Positions 1-7,098 of a DNA stretch of 9,043 nucleotides are shown one piece after another; the first letter of the stretch is position 1; every line of letters starts with the position of its first letter. The notes under the pieces are model-generated. The model searched no databases. It was not told the origin of the DNA and worked only from the letters and a program-made list of their open reading frames with translations. The stretch lies in the NCBI GenBank assembly GCA_023390675.1, contig JAEWCK010000143.1, positions 1 through 9,043 on the forward strand. Direction: 5' to 3'. Made by a program: the position numbers and the translations under genes. This DNA is from Pseudomonadota bacterium (GTDB lineage Bacteria > Pseudomonadota > Alphaproteobacteria > Sphingomonadales > Sphingomonadaceae).

Positions 1-427
1 GCGCGACGGCGCATTCGGCGCCGCGGTACGGCAGCAGCGCCGGGCGGCTGCGGTCGCGCACCACTGTGTCCGCCACCGGCGTCATCCGCGGCGCATCATC
101 GTAGCTCCCGAGATAGAGCTGCTCGGCGATCAGCCCGCGCATCGTCGGCACCTTCAGGTGGAAGGCGCTGAACATCCGCACGCACGAAGGCGCGCGATAT
201 TCGAAGAAGCCGCGCACCGCGACGCGCGACGCCTCGCTCTCCGGCTCGTCCTCGAGCAGCGCCACCGCCCGCTCGCGCGCGCCGTGGCGCACCGCGCACC
301 GGGCGAACTCGCGCGCCTCGCGCTCGGCCTGGGCGTCCCCCCGTGCCTTGAACGATGCGCCCTTCTGCGCCGCCGCGGGAACGGCGGACGCAAGCAGCAC
401 CAGCATCGAGGCGGCGGCAAGCTTCAC
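1..427 (-). CDS. Predicted periplasmic two-cysteine-module protein, paralog 4 of 4 (3' end cut by window)
   Basis: The first 142 codons are visible and the reading frame is open to the window edge. I chose the GTG at 427 because it overlaps the stop of the preceding gene as GTGA and gives a good signal peptide: MKLA, a hydrophobic run, then cleavage after AAA near residue 20. An in-frame ATG at codon 8 is an alternative but would shorten the signal. The mature part contains one full module: C44, then C82 (37 residues between), followed by an R-G-L-I-A-E-Q-L-Y motif at residues 97-105. C139 looks like the first cysteine of a second module lost at the edge. The same architecture occurs in the three genes before it, so this is a diverged tandem copy. 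The product is probably exported to the periplasm. I do not recognise the family and assign no function. Confidence that it is a real gene is good; the start is less certain. Confidence 0.75.
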   Translation of the reverse strand, partial: MKLAAASMLVLLASAVPAAAQKGASFKARGDAQAEREAREFARCAVRHGARERAVALLEDEPESEASRVAVRGFFEYRAPSCVRMFSAFHLKVPTMRGLIAEQLYLGSYDDAPRMTPVADTVVRDRSRPALLPYRGAECAVA

Positions 428-1074
428 TGCGCGCTTCCCTCGCTGCGGATCTTCCACATCCCCTCGGCGATCAGCGCGTGCAGCTCGGCCTTGCCGAACG
501 CGGCGTGCAGCGTGCAGCGGCCGACGGCGGCGACGACGCGCTGGATCGCGGCGGCCTCCTCGGGCGTGCCCGCACCGGCGCGGATCAGCATGTCGGCGCC
601 CACCGGATCGCGCGTCGCGCCGCAGCGCGCCATGTCGTACTTGGCGAGGTTGGGATCGTCGCTGCCCGTGAACGCCGGCGGCGGGCCGGTCAGCTCGGCC
701 GGGGGCGTCGCGAAGGTGTCGAGATAGAGCCGCTCGGCGATCGCCCCGCGCAGCGTCCCCTCGCCCGGCTTCTTGCCGCCCAGCGCCGCGCTGCACGTCG
801 CGTTGGCCGCCAGCGCTTCGACGGCCTTGCGCGATTCGCCGCTGCCCGGCTTGAGCGCGAGCAGCGCCTTGCTCCCGGCGGCGTCCGCACCGACGATGCA
901 GCGCGCGAAGTCCGCCTGCGATTGCGGCGCGGCGCGCGACCGGGTGGCAGGGCCCATATCGTTGCCCATGCTCCGCGGCGCGATATCCTCGGGCGCCCCG
1001 CGCGTCTGGGCGTCGACCTGTCCTGCGCAGCAGCAGAGCAGCATCAACGCGGAAATCCGTAGCATCGTCGTCAT
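424..1074 (-). CDS. Predicted periplasmic two-cysteine-module protein, paralog 3 of 4
   Basis: This is a 216-aa protein with an N-terminal signal peptide: a hydrophobic stretch at residues 5-18 and likely cleavage after VDA at about residue 22. The LLCCC run is not a convincing lipobox. A low-complexity linker (residues 24-52) leads into module 1 (C59, C94; 34 residues between; then L-R-G-A-I-A-E-R-L-Y at 108-117). A Pro-rich linker (122-140) leads into module 2 (C151, C187; 35 residues between; then A-L-I-A-E-G-M-W at 200-207). A P/A-G-[ST]-x-E turn sits midway between the cysteines in both modules. The start at 1074 has an AGGGGA Shine-Dalgarno four bases upstream, in the only real gap (28 bp) of this four-gene block. 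The gene ends in a GTGA overlap with the next paralog. Function is unknown. The cysteine pairs may form disulfides in the periplasm (inference). Confidence 0.85.
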   Translation of the reverse strand: MTTMLRISALMLLCCCAGQVDAQTRGAPEDIAPRSMGNDMGPATRSRAAPQSQADFARCIVGADAAGSKALLALKPGSGESRKAVEALAANATCSAALGGKKPGEGTLRGAIAERLYLDTFATPPAELTGPPPAFTGSDDPNLAKYDMARCGATRDPVGADMLIRAGAGTPEEAAAIQRVVAAVGRCTLHAAFGKAELHALIAEGMWKIRSEGSAQ

Positions 1075-1078
1075 AACA

Positions 1079-1084
1079 TCCCCT
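1079..1084 (-). promoter_or_regulatory. Ribosome binding site of paralog 3
   Basis: AGGGGA lies four bases before the ATG at 1074. It sits in the 28-bp gap 1075-1102, the longest gap between adjacent genes from nuoA to the left edge. It supports the ATG at 1074 over the in-frame ATG three codons later. Confidence 0.6.
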
Positions 1085-1102
1085 GGCTTGCGGTTCCGCG
1101 GC

Positions 1103-1696
1103 TCACGCCCCGATCATGTGATAGAGCGGCTCGGCGAGCATCAGCCGCAGCGCCGCGGCGTTGAGCCGCACGGGGGTTCCCTCCGGCACGCACGGCCCGA
1201 TCAGCGGCTTGAGCGCCGCGATCGCCGCGCGCTCCTCGGCCGATCCCGCCGCGCTGCCGAGCAGCTTCGTCGAGGCGTCGGGGCCCGCGCGAACGATGCA
1301 CGTGCCGATCTGCTGCATCGCGATCGCCGTCCCGTCATAGTCGATCCCCACGGTGCGCCCGGCGATCGCCGAGGCATACCAGGGCTCGGCCGCGCCGCCG
1401 GTCGCGACGCCCGCTCCACCCCGCGCGATCCGCCGCTCGACCGTCGCCTGGGCGAGCGCGCTGCGCCCGCCGGTGCTGGTGCCGCATGCGGCATAGACCG
1501 CGGCAAGCTCGCGCATCGCGGCACGTTCGGCGGCCGAGCCCGGCAGCGTGTCGAGCAGCCGGCGCGAATCGCGAACCGCGCTCTCGGCCACGCAACGCGC
1601 GGTGGTCAGCCCGTCATCCGTGCCCTGCGCATGCGCGATTGCCGGCGCGAGCAGCGCTCCGGCGAGCGCGAGCATCGACAGGTGCATCCTCGTCAT
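1103..1696 (-). CDS. Predicted periplasmic two-cysteine-module protein, paralog 2 of 4
   Basis: This is a 197-aa protein. The signal peptide has charged residues (MTRMH), a hydrophobic core and likely cleavage after AHA at about residue 23. Module 1 holds C35 and C71 (35 residues between) with L-P-G-S-x-x-E midway, ending in a degenerate A-T-V-E-R-R-I motif near 84-90. A Gly/Ala-rich linker (92-125) follows. Module 2 holds C133 and C169 (35 residues between) with A-G-S-A-E-E-R midway, ending in L-R-L-M-L-A-E-P-L-Y at 183-192. The midway segments of the two modules are clearly alike, which shows internal duplication. The ATG at 1696 overlaps the preceding gene's stop as ATGA, so translation is probably coupled. 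Relative to its neighbours, the first module has lost the usual R-G-x-x-A-E ending. No known family recognised; the exported location is inferred from the signal peptide. Confidence 0.85.
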   Translation of the reverse strand: MTRMHLSMLALAGALLAPAIAHAQGTDDGLTTARCVAESAVRDSRRLLDTLPGSAAERAAMRELAAVYAACGTSTGGRSALAQATVERRIARGGAGVATGGAAEPWYASAIAGRTVGIDYDGTAIAMQQIGTCIVRAGPDASTKLLGSAAGSAEERAAIAALKPLIGPCVPEGTPVRLNAAALRLMLAEPLYHMIGA

Positions 1697-2346
1697 TCAC
1701 CCTTCTCCTCGCTGGCGACCGCTTCGCGATACGCACCTTCGGCAAGATAGCCGCGCATCTGGAGGCCGCTCGTGTTGGGGATGTTTCCGCTCGGCGCGCA
1801 GCTCGCCATGGCCGGGCTCAGCTTCTTGAAGACCGCATTCTCGTCGGACGAACCCACGATCGTCCCGAACAGTGCAGCGACGTCGCCGGGCGCGGGGTGC
1901 GCCACGCACTGGCCGAACAGGATCATGCCGATGCTGCCCTTGCTCTCGTCGCTCAGGCTGGCGGGATCGGCGATGTCGGCGGTGTGGAACAGCGCGGCGG
2001 GCTTGCGGCGCGCCTTGCCGCCGAGATTGCCGAAGTCCTGCTCGAGCAGCGCCTCGGCCACCCCGCCGCGCATGTAGCGCACCGAGAATTCGATCTGGCC
2101 CCCGCCATAGTCGCAGCCGGGATCGGGATCGATCAGCCGCCCGGCCAGATTGTGCTCCTCGCGCGTCTGCGGGAGCGTTGCGAGCAGCTTTTCCGCGATC
2201 ACCCGGCGCTGCGCGGCGCAGATTGCGAGCCTGTGCATCGCCTTGTTCGCCGCGCTGTTCGGCACCGGATCGTAGACGAGAATCTGCGCCGCCGCGGGCA
2301 GCGGCGTCAGCATCGTCAGGGTCAGGGCGAGCGCGGCCAACCTCAC
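1693..2346 (-). CDS. Predicted periplasmic two-cysteine-module protein, paralog 1 of 4
   Basis: This is a 217-aa protein when started at the GTG at 2346, which overlaps the nuoF stop as GTGA. The open frame runs farther upstream to 2601, but that part is antisense-like Arg-rich sequence inside nuoF, and only the GTG start gives a clean signal peptide (residues 1-20, cleavage after AAA). Module 1 holds C43 and C78 (34 residues between) and the motif [11 protein letters not shown] at 91-101. Module 2 holds C147 and C183 (35 residues between) and [11 protein letters not shown] at 196-206. The tail is acidic and charged (EEKGE). It is the first of the four paralogs and is directly coupled to nuoF. 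Function is unknown; periplasmic export is inferred. Confidence 0.85.
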   Translation of the reverse strand: MRLAALALTLTMLTPLPAAAQILVYDPVPNSAANKAMHRLAICAAQRRVIAEKLLATLPQTREEHNLAGRLIDPDPGCDYGGGQIEFSVRYMRGGVAEALLEQDFGNLGGKARRKPAALFHTADIADPASLSDESKGSIGMILFGQCVAHPAPGDVAALFGTIVGSSDENAVFKKLSPAMASCAPSGNIPNTSGLQMRGYLAEGAYREAVASEEKGE

Positions 2347-3647
2347 TCGGCGGCCTCCTGCATCGGCGCGCCGTCGGCGGCCATGCGCTCGGCGATGCGG
2401 CGCTCGAGCTCGGGGCGGAAATGGCGGATCAGCCCCTGGATCGGCCACGCCGCGGCGTCGCCCAGCGCGCAGATCGTGTGCCCTTCCACTTGCTTGGTGA
2501 GCTGCTGGAGCGTGTCGATCTCGGAGACGTCGGCGTCGCCGGTGCGCAGCCGCTCCATCACGCGCCACATCCAGCCGGTGCCTTCGCGGCACGGCGTGCA
2601 CTGGCCGCAGCTCTCATGCTTGTAGAAGTAGGACAGGCGCGAAATCGCGCGGACGATGTCGGTCGACTTGTCCATCACGATCACGGCGGCGGTGCCCAGC
2701 CCCGATCCCAGCGCGCGCAGCCCGTCGAAGTCCAGCGGGCAATCCATGATCTGCGCCGCGGGGACGAGCGGCACCGATGATCCGCCGGGGATCACCGCGA
2801 GTAGATTGTCCCAGCCGCCGCGGATGCCGCCGCAATGCTTCTCGATCAGCTCGCGGAACGGGATGCTCATCGCCTCCTCGACCACGCAGGGCTTCTCGAC
2901 ATGCCCCGAGATCTGGAAGAGCTTGGTGCCTTTGTTGTTCTCGTTGCCGAAGCTCGCGAACCATTCGGGGCCGCGTCGCAGGATCGTCGGGACGACCGCG
3001 ATCGATTCGACGTTGTTGACCGTGGTCGGGCAGCCATAGAGGCCCGCGCCCGCTGGAAATGGCGGCTTCAGCCGCGGCTGGCCCTTCTTGCCCTCCAGGC
3101 TCTCGAGCATCGCGGTCTCTTCGCCGCAGATATACGCGCCCGCGCCGCGGTGCACGAAGACGTCGAAATCATAGCCCGATTTGGCGGCGTTGCGCCCGAT
3201 CAGCCCGGCGGCATAGGCCTCGGCCACCGCCGCGCGCAGCGTCTCGGTCTCGCGGATATATTCGCCGCGGACATAGATGTACGCCGCCCGCGCGCGCATC
3301 GCGAAGCCGGCGATCAGCGCGCCTTCGATCAGCTTGTGCGGATCGTGGCGGATGATCTCGCGATCCTTGCACGATCCGGGCTCGGATTCGTCGGCGTTGA
3401 TCACCAGGAAGTTGGGCCGGTCGGGCCGCGGCTCCTTGGGCATGAAGCTCCACTTCATCCCTGTAGGGAAGCCCGCGCCGCCGCGGCCGCGCAGCCCCGA
3501 CGCCTTGATCCGGTCGATGATCGCATCCTGGCCGATCGCCATCAGGTCCCTGGTCTTGTCCCAGTCCCCGCGCACCTGCGCAGCCGGCAGGTTCCACGGC
3601 TGGAAGCCGTAGACGTTGGTGAAGATGCGGTCCTTGTCCTGCAGCAT
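2343..3647 (-). CDS. nuoF: NADH-quinone oxidoreductase subunit F (NADH- and FMN-binding subunit)
   Basis: This 434-aa protein has the usual length for alphaproteobacterial NuoF. It is the electron entry point of complex I: it binds NADH, passes hydride to FMN and hands electrons to the N3 [4Fe-4S] cluster, at the cytoplasmic tip of the peripheral arm. The glycine-rich [13 protein letters not shown] segment (residues 51-63) and the [11 protein letters not shown] segment (170-180) form the FMN/NADH site. N3 ligands are C347, C350 and C353 in [13 protein letters not shown], plus C393 in H-T-I-C-A-L-G-D. All key residues are present. The ATG at 3647 lies one base after the stop of the small membrane gene, with a weak AGGG upstream. 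It partners with NuoE and NuoG; nuoG is not in the window and does not follow directly, since four unrelated genes come next. Confidence 0.98.
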   Translation of the reverse strand: MLQDKDRIFTNVYGFQPWNLPAAQVRGDWDKTRDLMAIGQDAIIDRIKASGLRGRGGAGFPTGMKWSFMPKEPRPDRPNFLVINADESEPGSCKDREIIRHDPHKLIEGALIAGFAMRARAAYIYVRGEYIRETETLRAAVAEAYAAGLIGRNAAKSGYDFDVFVHRGAGAYICGEETAMLESLEGKKGQPRLKPPFPAGAGLYGCPTTVNNVESIAVVPTILRRGPEWFASFGNENNKGTKLFQISGHVEKPCVVEEAMSIPFRELIEKHCGGIRGGWDNLLAVIPGGSSVPLVPAAQIMDCPLDFDGLRALGSGLGTAAVIVMDKSTDIVRAISRLSYFYKHESCGQCTPCREGTGWMWRVMERLRTGDADVSEIDTLQQLTKQVEGHTICALGDAAAWPIQGLIRHFRPELERRIAERMAADGAPMQEAAE

Positions 3648-3648
3648 T

Positions 3649-3822
3649 CTAGCGGCCCTGCCCCACCATCTTCTGGATCACCATGAACGCGACCACCGCC
3701 AGCCCGATAAGGATGACGATCCCGAGCAGCTTGAACGCGATCTTGAGAAGGAAACCGCCGACGACAATCGCGCCGATGATCGCGAGGACGACGAAGATGA
3801 TGTTCTGCGTGTCGCGGCTCAT
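3649..3822 (-). CDS. 57-aa protein with two predicted membrane helices, between nuoE and nuoF
   Basis: This small gene starts at the ATG at 3822, which overlaps the nuoE stop as ATGA, and ends with TAG one base before nuoF. The product begins MSRDTQN and then has two hydrophobic helices (about residues 8-27 and 32-49) joined by a short Lys-containing turn (KIAFK), ending in a basic tail (QKMVGQGR). It has no cysteines and no recognisable motif. The tight fit on both sides, with no spare bases, and the typical composition of a membrane hairpin argue that it is a real gene. Its neighbours on both sides encode soluble subunits of the peripheral arm, so an integral membrane product is unexpected here. 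It could be a small accessory or assembly protein of complex I (inference from position only) or an unrelated passenger gene. Confidence 0.75.
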   Translation of the reverse strand: MSRDTQNIIFVVLAIIGAIVVGGFLLKIAFKLLGIVILIGLAVVAFMVIQKMVGQGR

Positions 3823-4490
3823 GCCCATTCCCCCCGGTAATCGTGGTTCTCGGTCACCATCGCGGCGAGGTTGGTCGGATCGCCCAGCGGCTCGACCGTG
3901 TGGCGGCCGGGCTCCTGCGTGCCGGTCTTGGGGCTCTCGCCCTTGGCCAGCGCGTCGAGGATCGCGATCGTGCGGTCGTAGGTCAGGTCCTCGTAATTGT
4001 CGTCGTTGATCTGGACCATCGGCGCCGAGGAGCAGTTGCCCATGCACTCGACCTCGGTGAGCGTGAACAGTCCGTCCTCGGTGGTGTGGCCCTTCTTCAT
4101 GCCGCGCGACTTGCACGCCGCCATCACGTCGTCGCTGCCGCGCAGCATGCACGGCGTCGTCCCGCAGACCTGCACATGGTAGCGGCCGACAGGCACGAGG
4201 TTGAACATCGTGTAGAAGGTCGCGACCTCGAAGATGCGGATATAGGCGACGCCCAGCTCGCGCGCGACGAACTCGATCACCGGCACGGGCAGCCAGCCCT
4301 GCGTATTCGTCTCCGCGCCGACTTGGCGCTGGGCAAGGTCGAGGAACGGCAGCGAAGCCGACATCTGCCGGCCCGGCGGATAGCGCCCGACGATCTCGCG
4401 CGCCTTCTCGGCATTCTCCGGCGTCCACTGGAAATCGCCCCAGCGCGCGCGGACCTCGGCTTCATCGGGAAGTTGGGGTGCGTCAGCCAT
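3819..4490 (-). CDS. nuoE: NADH-quinone oxidoreductase subunit E (N1a [2Fe-2S] subunit)
   Basis: This 223-aa thioredoxin-fold subunit of the complex I NADH module carries the off-path N1a [2Fe-2S] cluster beside the FMN of NuoF. The ligands are visible as C109 and C114 (C-G-T-T-P-C) and C149 and C153 (C-M-G-N-C). The family segment F-E-V-A-T-F-Y-T-M-F-N (87-97) precedes them. The first 60 residues form the usual helical bundle. A tail of about 45 residues (180-223) beyond the thioredoxin fold is common in alphaproteobacterial versions. The ATG at 4490 directly abuts the TAG of the preceding gene, and GGAG at 4498-4501 with seven-base spacing fixes the start. The end overlaps the small membrane gene as ATGA. 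Confidence 0.97.
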   Translation of the reverse strand: MADAPQLPDEAEVRARWGDFQWTPENAEKAREIVGRYPPGRQMSASLPFLDLAQRQVGAETNTQGWLPVPVIEFVARELGVAYIRIFEVATFYTMFNLVPVGRYHVQVCGTTPCMLRGSDDVMAACKSRGMKKGHTTEDGLFTLTEVECMGNCSSAPMVQINDDNYEDLTYDRTIAILDALAKGESPKTGTQEPGRHTVEPLGDPTNLAAMVTENHDYRGEWA

Positions 4491-4958
4491 CTAATTGCTC
4501 CGTGGCTGCCTGGCTGGAGGCGGCCCCATTCTCGAGACCTCTCCACCTAGCACCGCCACAACATTTTCAATCACTTGCCCGTCCAAACTCGTGGCGACGT
4601 GCAGCGTAACTGCGCGATCGTCCGGCTTGTGGGACCCGCATTCAAAGCTGTAATGACCTTGGATCCATTTCGGAAAGCCCGGACGTCCTTGGCTGTATGC
4701 GCGGTTCGTCACCGTGCACCCAGCGAGCATCCGTACCAGCTCGGAGCTGGCCAGCAGAGGAGCTTCGGTCGTTTTCCAATCAACACGAGTGAGCAGAAAA
4801 GTGGATGGCCGATCTAGGACATCGCGCCCCTCCGCCGTCACCAAGCTATCGACATAACCGTCGACGATTTTGGAATTGCTTCCTGCCTGACCACTTGCGT
4901 CAGAGCAAATCAAGAAAGTGCCAGCAACAATGGCAGCGCGAGCGCCGACTCCAATCAC
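4491..4958 (-). CDS. Predicted exported protein of unknown function, low GC, between nuoD and nuoE
   Basis: This is a 155-aa protein when started at the GTG at 4958, which overlaps the nuoD stop as GTGA. Residues 1-24 look like a signal peptide ([13 protein letters not shown] core, cleavage near ASGQA). The mature chain has two cysteines, C81 and C107, in L-A-G-C-T-V and S-F-E-C-G contexts, which could form a disulfide. A likely beta-rich stretch at 114-137 includes A-V-T-L-H-V-A-T-S and the hydrophobic run V-I-E-N-V-V-A-V-L. The C-terminus is Pro/Arg-rich. I counted about 58% GC over 4501-4920, against about 72% in a sampled 60-base line of neighbouring nuoD, with more A/T at third positions, so it may be a later arrival. 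It does not share the two-cysteine module of the four genes after nuoF. The stop TAG abuts the nuoE ATG. No function assigned. Confidence 0.75.
   Translation of the reverse strand: MIGVGARAAIVAGTFLICSDASGQAGSNSKIVDGYVDSLVTAEGRDVLDRPSTFLLTRVDWKTTEAPLLASSELVRMLAGCTVTNRAYSQGRPGFPKWIQGHYSFECGSHKPDDRAVTLHVATSLDGQVIENVVAVLGGEVSRMGPPPARQPRSN
4498..4501 (-). promoter_or_regulatory. Ribosome binding site of nuoE
   Basis: GGAG lies seven bases before the nuoE ATG, inside the last codons of the preceding gene. It decides the start of nuoE at 4490. Confidence 0.6.
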
Positions 4959-6187
4959 CGGTCGCACTCCCCGAACACGATGTCGAGCGCCCCCAGGATC
5001 GCCGTCGTGTCCGCCAGCATGTGGCCGCGCGACATGAAGTCCATCGCCTGCAAATGGCTGAACGCGGTCGGGCGGATCTTGCAGCGGTACGGCTTGTTGG
5101 TGCCGTCGCTCACCAGATAGACGCCGAACTCGCCCTTGGGGCTCTCGGTCGCGACATACACTTCGCCCGCGGGGACGTGATAGCCCTCGGTATAGAGCTT
5201 GAAGGGGTGGATCAGCGCTACCATCGACTGCTTCATCTCGCCGCGGCGCGGCGGCGCCACCTTGCGGTCGAGCGTCAGCACCGGCCCCTCGGGCATCTGC
5301 TGAAGGCACTGCTTCATGATCCGCGCGGACTGATAGACTTCCTCGACGCGGACCATGAACCGGTCGTAGCAGTCGCCGCGCGTGCCGACGGGAATGTCGA
5401 ATTCCATCCGATCGTACACGTCATAGGGCTGCGCGCGGCGGAGGTCCCAGGGGATGCCCGCGCCGCGGATCATCGGGCCGGAGAAGCCCCATTTGATCGC
5501 GTCCTCGCGGCTCACCACGGCGATGTCGACGTTGCGCTGCTTGAAGATGCGGTTCTCGGCGACCAGCGCGACTGCATCGCCGAACAGCCGCGGCAGCCGC
5601 GTGTCGAGCCAATCGGCGATGTCGGTCAGCAGCTTCAAGGGCACGTCCTGCCGGACGCCGCCGACGCGGAAGTAATTGGCGTGCATGCGCGCGCCCGACG
5701 CGCGCTCGTAGAAGTTCATGCAGTCTTCGCGCAACTCGAACATCCACAGGTTCGGCGTCATCGCGCCGACGTCCATGACGTGCGAACCGAGGTTCAGCAT
5801 GTGGTTCATGATGCGCGTCAGCTCGGCCCAGAAGACGCGGAGATATTGCCCGCGGATCGGCACTTCGAGGTCGAGCAGCTTCTCGACCGCGAGGACGAAG
5901 CTGTATTCCATCCCCATCGGCGAGCAGTAATCGAGCCGGTCGAAATACGGCAGCGCCTGCTGGTAGGTCTTGTACTCGATCAGTTTCTCGGTGCCGCGGT
6001 GGAGCAGCCCCACATGCGGATCGAGCCGCTCGACGATCTCGCCGTCGAGCTCCATCACGAGGCGGAGCACGCCGTGCGCGGCCGGGTGCTGCGGGCCGAA
6101 ATTGATCGTGTAGTTCTGGATCTCGGTCTCGCCCGCGGTCCGGTGCTCCGCGCCGTGCTCGAGGATCTGATCGACGGTATCGCTCAT
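4955..6187 (-). CDS. nuoD: NADH-quinone oxidoreductase subunit D (49-kDa quinone-site subunit)
   Basis: This 410-aa protein is descended from [NiFe]-hydrogenase large subunits. It builds the quinone-binding cavity of complex I together with NuoB and lies in the cytoplasmic arm near the membrane. The N-terminal hairpin [15 protein letters not shown] (29-43) contains H38, and D-R-L-D-Y (83-87) contains Y87. By family knowledge these match the His and Tyr that hold the quinone headgroup. The 49-kDa signature [11 protein letters not shown] (62-72) is intact. The hydrogenase nickel-binding cysteines are absent, as expected for this subunit. It is not fused to NuoC, the typical alphaproteobacterial state. 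The start overlaps the nuoC stop as ATGA; the end overlaps the next, non-nuo gene as GTGA. Confidence 0.98.
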   Translation of the reverse strand: MSDTVDQILEHGAEHRTAGETEIQNYTINFGPQHPAAHGVLRLVMELDGEIVERLDPHVGLLHRGTEKLIEYKTYQQALPYFDRLDYCSPMGMEYSFVLAVEKLLDLEVPIRGQYLRVFWAELTRIMNHMLNLGSHVMDVGAMTPNLWMFELREDCMNFYERASGARMHANYFRVGGVRQDVPLKLLTDIADWLDTRLPRLFGDAVALVAENRIFKQRNVDIAVVSREDAIKWGFSGPMIRGAGIPWDLRRAQPYDVYDRMEFDIPVGTRGDCYDRFMVRVEEVYQSARIMKQCLQQMPEGPVLTLDRKVAPPRRGEMKQSMVALIHPFKLYTEGYHVPAGEVYVATESPKGEFGVYLVSDGTNKPYRCKIRPTAFSHLQAMDFMSRGHMLADTTAILGALDIVFGECDR

Positions 6188-7098
6188 TGGTTCTGGCCCT
6201 TGCCCTTGGTCGGGACGACGTCAGGGTCCTTCGGCTTGGTCTTGCGGCTGCGCGCCTGGGTCGACTTGCCGCCGCCCTCGGTATCGCCGGGCGTGTCGGA
6301 GGTCTTGGGCGTCTTGGCGCGCGGCGTGACCTTCTTCGTCGCCTTCGCGCCGGCCTTCTGGATCTCGTCGGCGCTGAGCGGCGTCGGCGCGCCCTTCTCC
6401 TCGGGCACCTTGGCGGCCGGCGGCGACGGGAGCACCGGCGAGGGCGTCGACTTGCCCTGCGGCGTGTCGCCCGGCCCCGGTCCCGGCGCCTTCTCGTCGC
6501 CCGGCAGCACATATTGCGCGCCTTCCCACGGGCTCATGAAGTCGAAGTTGCGGAAGTCCTGCGCGAGGTTGACCGGCTCGTAGACCACGCGCTTGGCTTC
6601 TTCCGAATAGCGCAGCTCGACATAGCCGGTGAGCGGGAAATCCTTACGCTGCGGGTGCCCCTGGAAGCCGTAATCGGTCAGGATGCGGCGGAGATCGGTG
6701 TTCCCTTCGAACAGCACGCCGTACATGTCGTACACTTCGCGCTCGAGCCAGCCCGCGACCGGCCAGATGCCGGTGACGCTGGGGACGGGCTTCTCTTCGT
6801 CGGTGGCCACCTTCACCTTGATGCGATGATTCCGCGTCAGGCTGAGCAGGCAGTAGACGACTTCGAACCGCTCGGCGCGCTCGGGATAGTCGACGCCCGC
6901 GATCTCCATAAGCTGCTGATATTCCAGCCCTTTGGTATCGCGCAGCGCGATCATCCCCTCGATCAGGCGCGCCCGATCGAGCGTCAGGTTGACCTCGCCG
7001 ACCTTGTCCTCGGTGTAAACCAGAACGTTACCCAACGCCGCCTTCGCCGCGTCGATCACACCCTCGTTGGAGGCGAAACGGGGAGCCGAAGACCTCAC
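6184..7098 (-). CDS. nuoC: NADH-quinone oxidoreductase subunit C (30-kDa subunit) with long basic Pro/Lys-rich tail
   Basis: This is a 304-aa protein when started at the GTG at 7098, which overlaps the nuoB stop as GTGA; a frame extension up to 7218 lies inside nuoB and is rejected. NuoC is a structural subunit that packs on NuoD in the peripheral arm. Residues 1-195 are the family domain, with E-R-E-V-Y-D-M-Y (119-126), [15 protein letters not shown] (135-149) and [11 protein letters not shown] (151-161). At position 133 there is Asn where the family usually has His (G-H-P-D-L). From about residue 200 to the end there is a low-complexity tail rich in Pro, Gly, Lys, Thr and Ser, acidic-mixed at first and strongly basic after residue 250. 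No fold is visible in the tail. It makes the protein about 100 residues longer than a typical NuoC. Confidence 0.97.
   Translation of the reverse strand: MRSSAPRFASNEGVIDAAKAALGNVLVYTEDKVGEVNLTLDRARLIEGMIALRDTKGLEYQQLMEIAGVDYPERAERFEVVYCLLSLTRNHRIKVKVATDEEKPVPSVTGIWPVAGWLEREVYDMYGVLFEGNTDLRRILTDYGFQGHPQRKDFPLTGYVELRYSEEAKRVVYEPVNLAQDFRNFDFMSPWEGAQYVLPGDEKAPGPGPGDTPQGKSTPSPVLPSPPAAKVPEEKGAPTPLSADEIQKAGAKATKKVTPRAKTPKTSDTPGDTEGGGKSTQARSRKTKPKDPDVVPTKGKGQNQ

Noticed and set aside
5..22. Cys-rich LLCCC run in the paralog 3 signal (residues 13-17) as a lipoprotein lipobox
   Set aside because: The residues before the cysteine (Leu-Leu) do not fit the small residue needed at -1, and a normal cleavage site (VDA) follows. 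The coordinates given here are residues 5-22 of that protein, not bases.
154..420. 88-codon minus-strand frame near the left edge
   Set aside because: It is out of frame with the paralog 4 frame, which carries the signal peptide and cysteine module; this one is Arg/Ser/Cys-rich noise.
2347..2601. N-terminal extension of paralog 1 into nuoF
   Set aside because: The extra 85 residues are Arg-rich out-of-frame nuoF sequence; the GTG at 2346 gives a signal peptide and a GTGA overlap.
1486..2625. 379-codon open frame on the plus strand opposite paralogs 1 and 2 and nuoF
   Set aside because: Arg/Ala/Ser-rich translation typical of a GC-rich shadow; the minus-strand genes have signal peptides, overlaps and paralogy.
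3823..4428. Long open frame upstream of the 57-aa membrane gene, overlapping nuoE
   Set aside because: It is an out-of-frame reading of nuoE (Arg/His/Gly-rich). The small gene starts at its own ATG on the nuoE stop.
4805..6583. 592-codon open frame on the plus strand opposite nuoD and nuoC
   Set aside because: It is antisense to two unmistakable complex I genes. High GC removes stop codons from the complementary frame, and the translation is rich in Arg, His, Ala and Asp with no domain.
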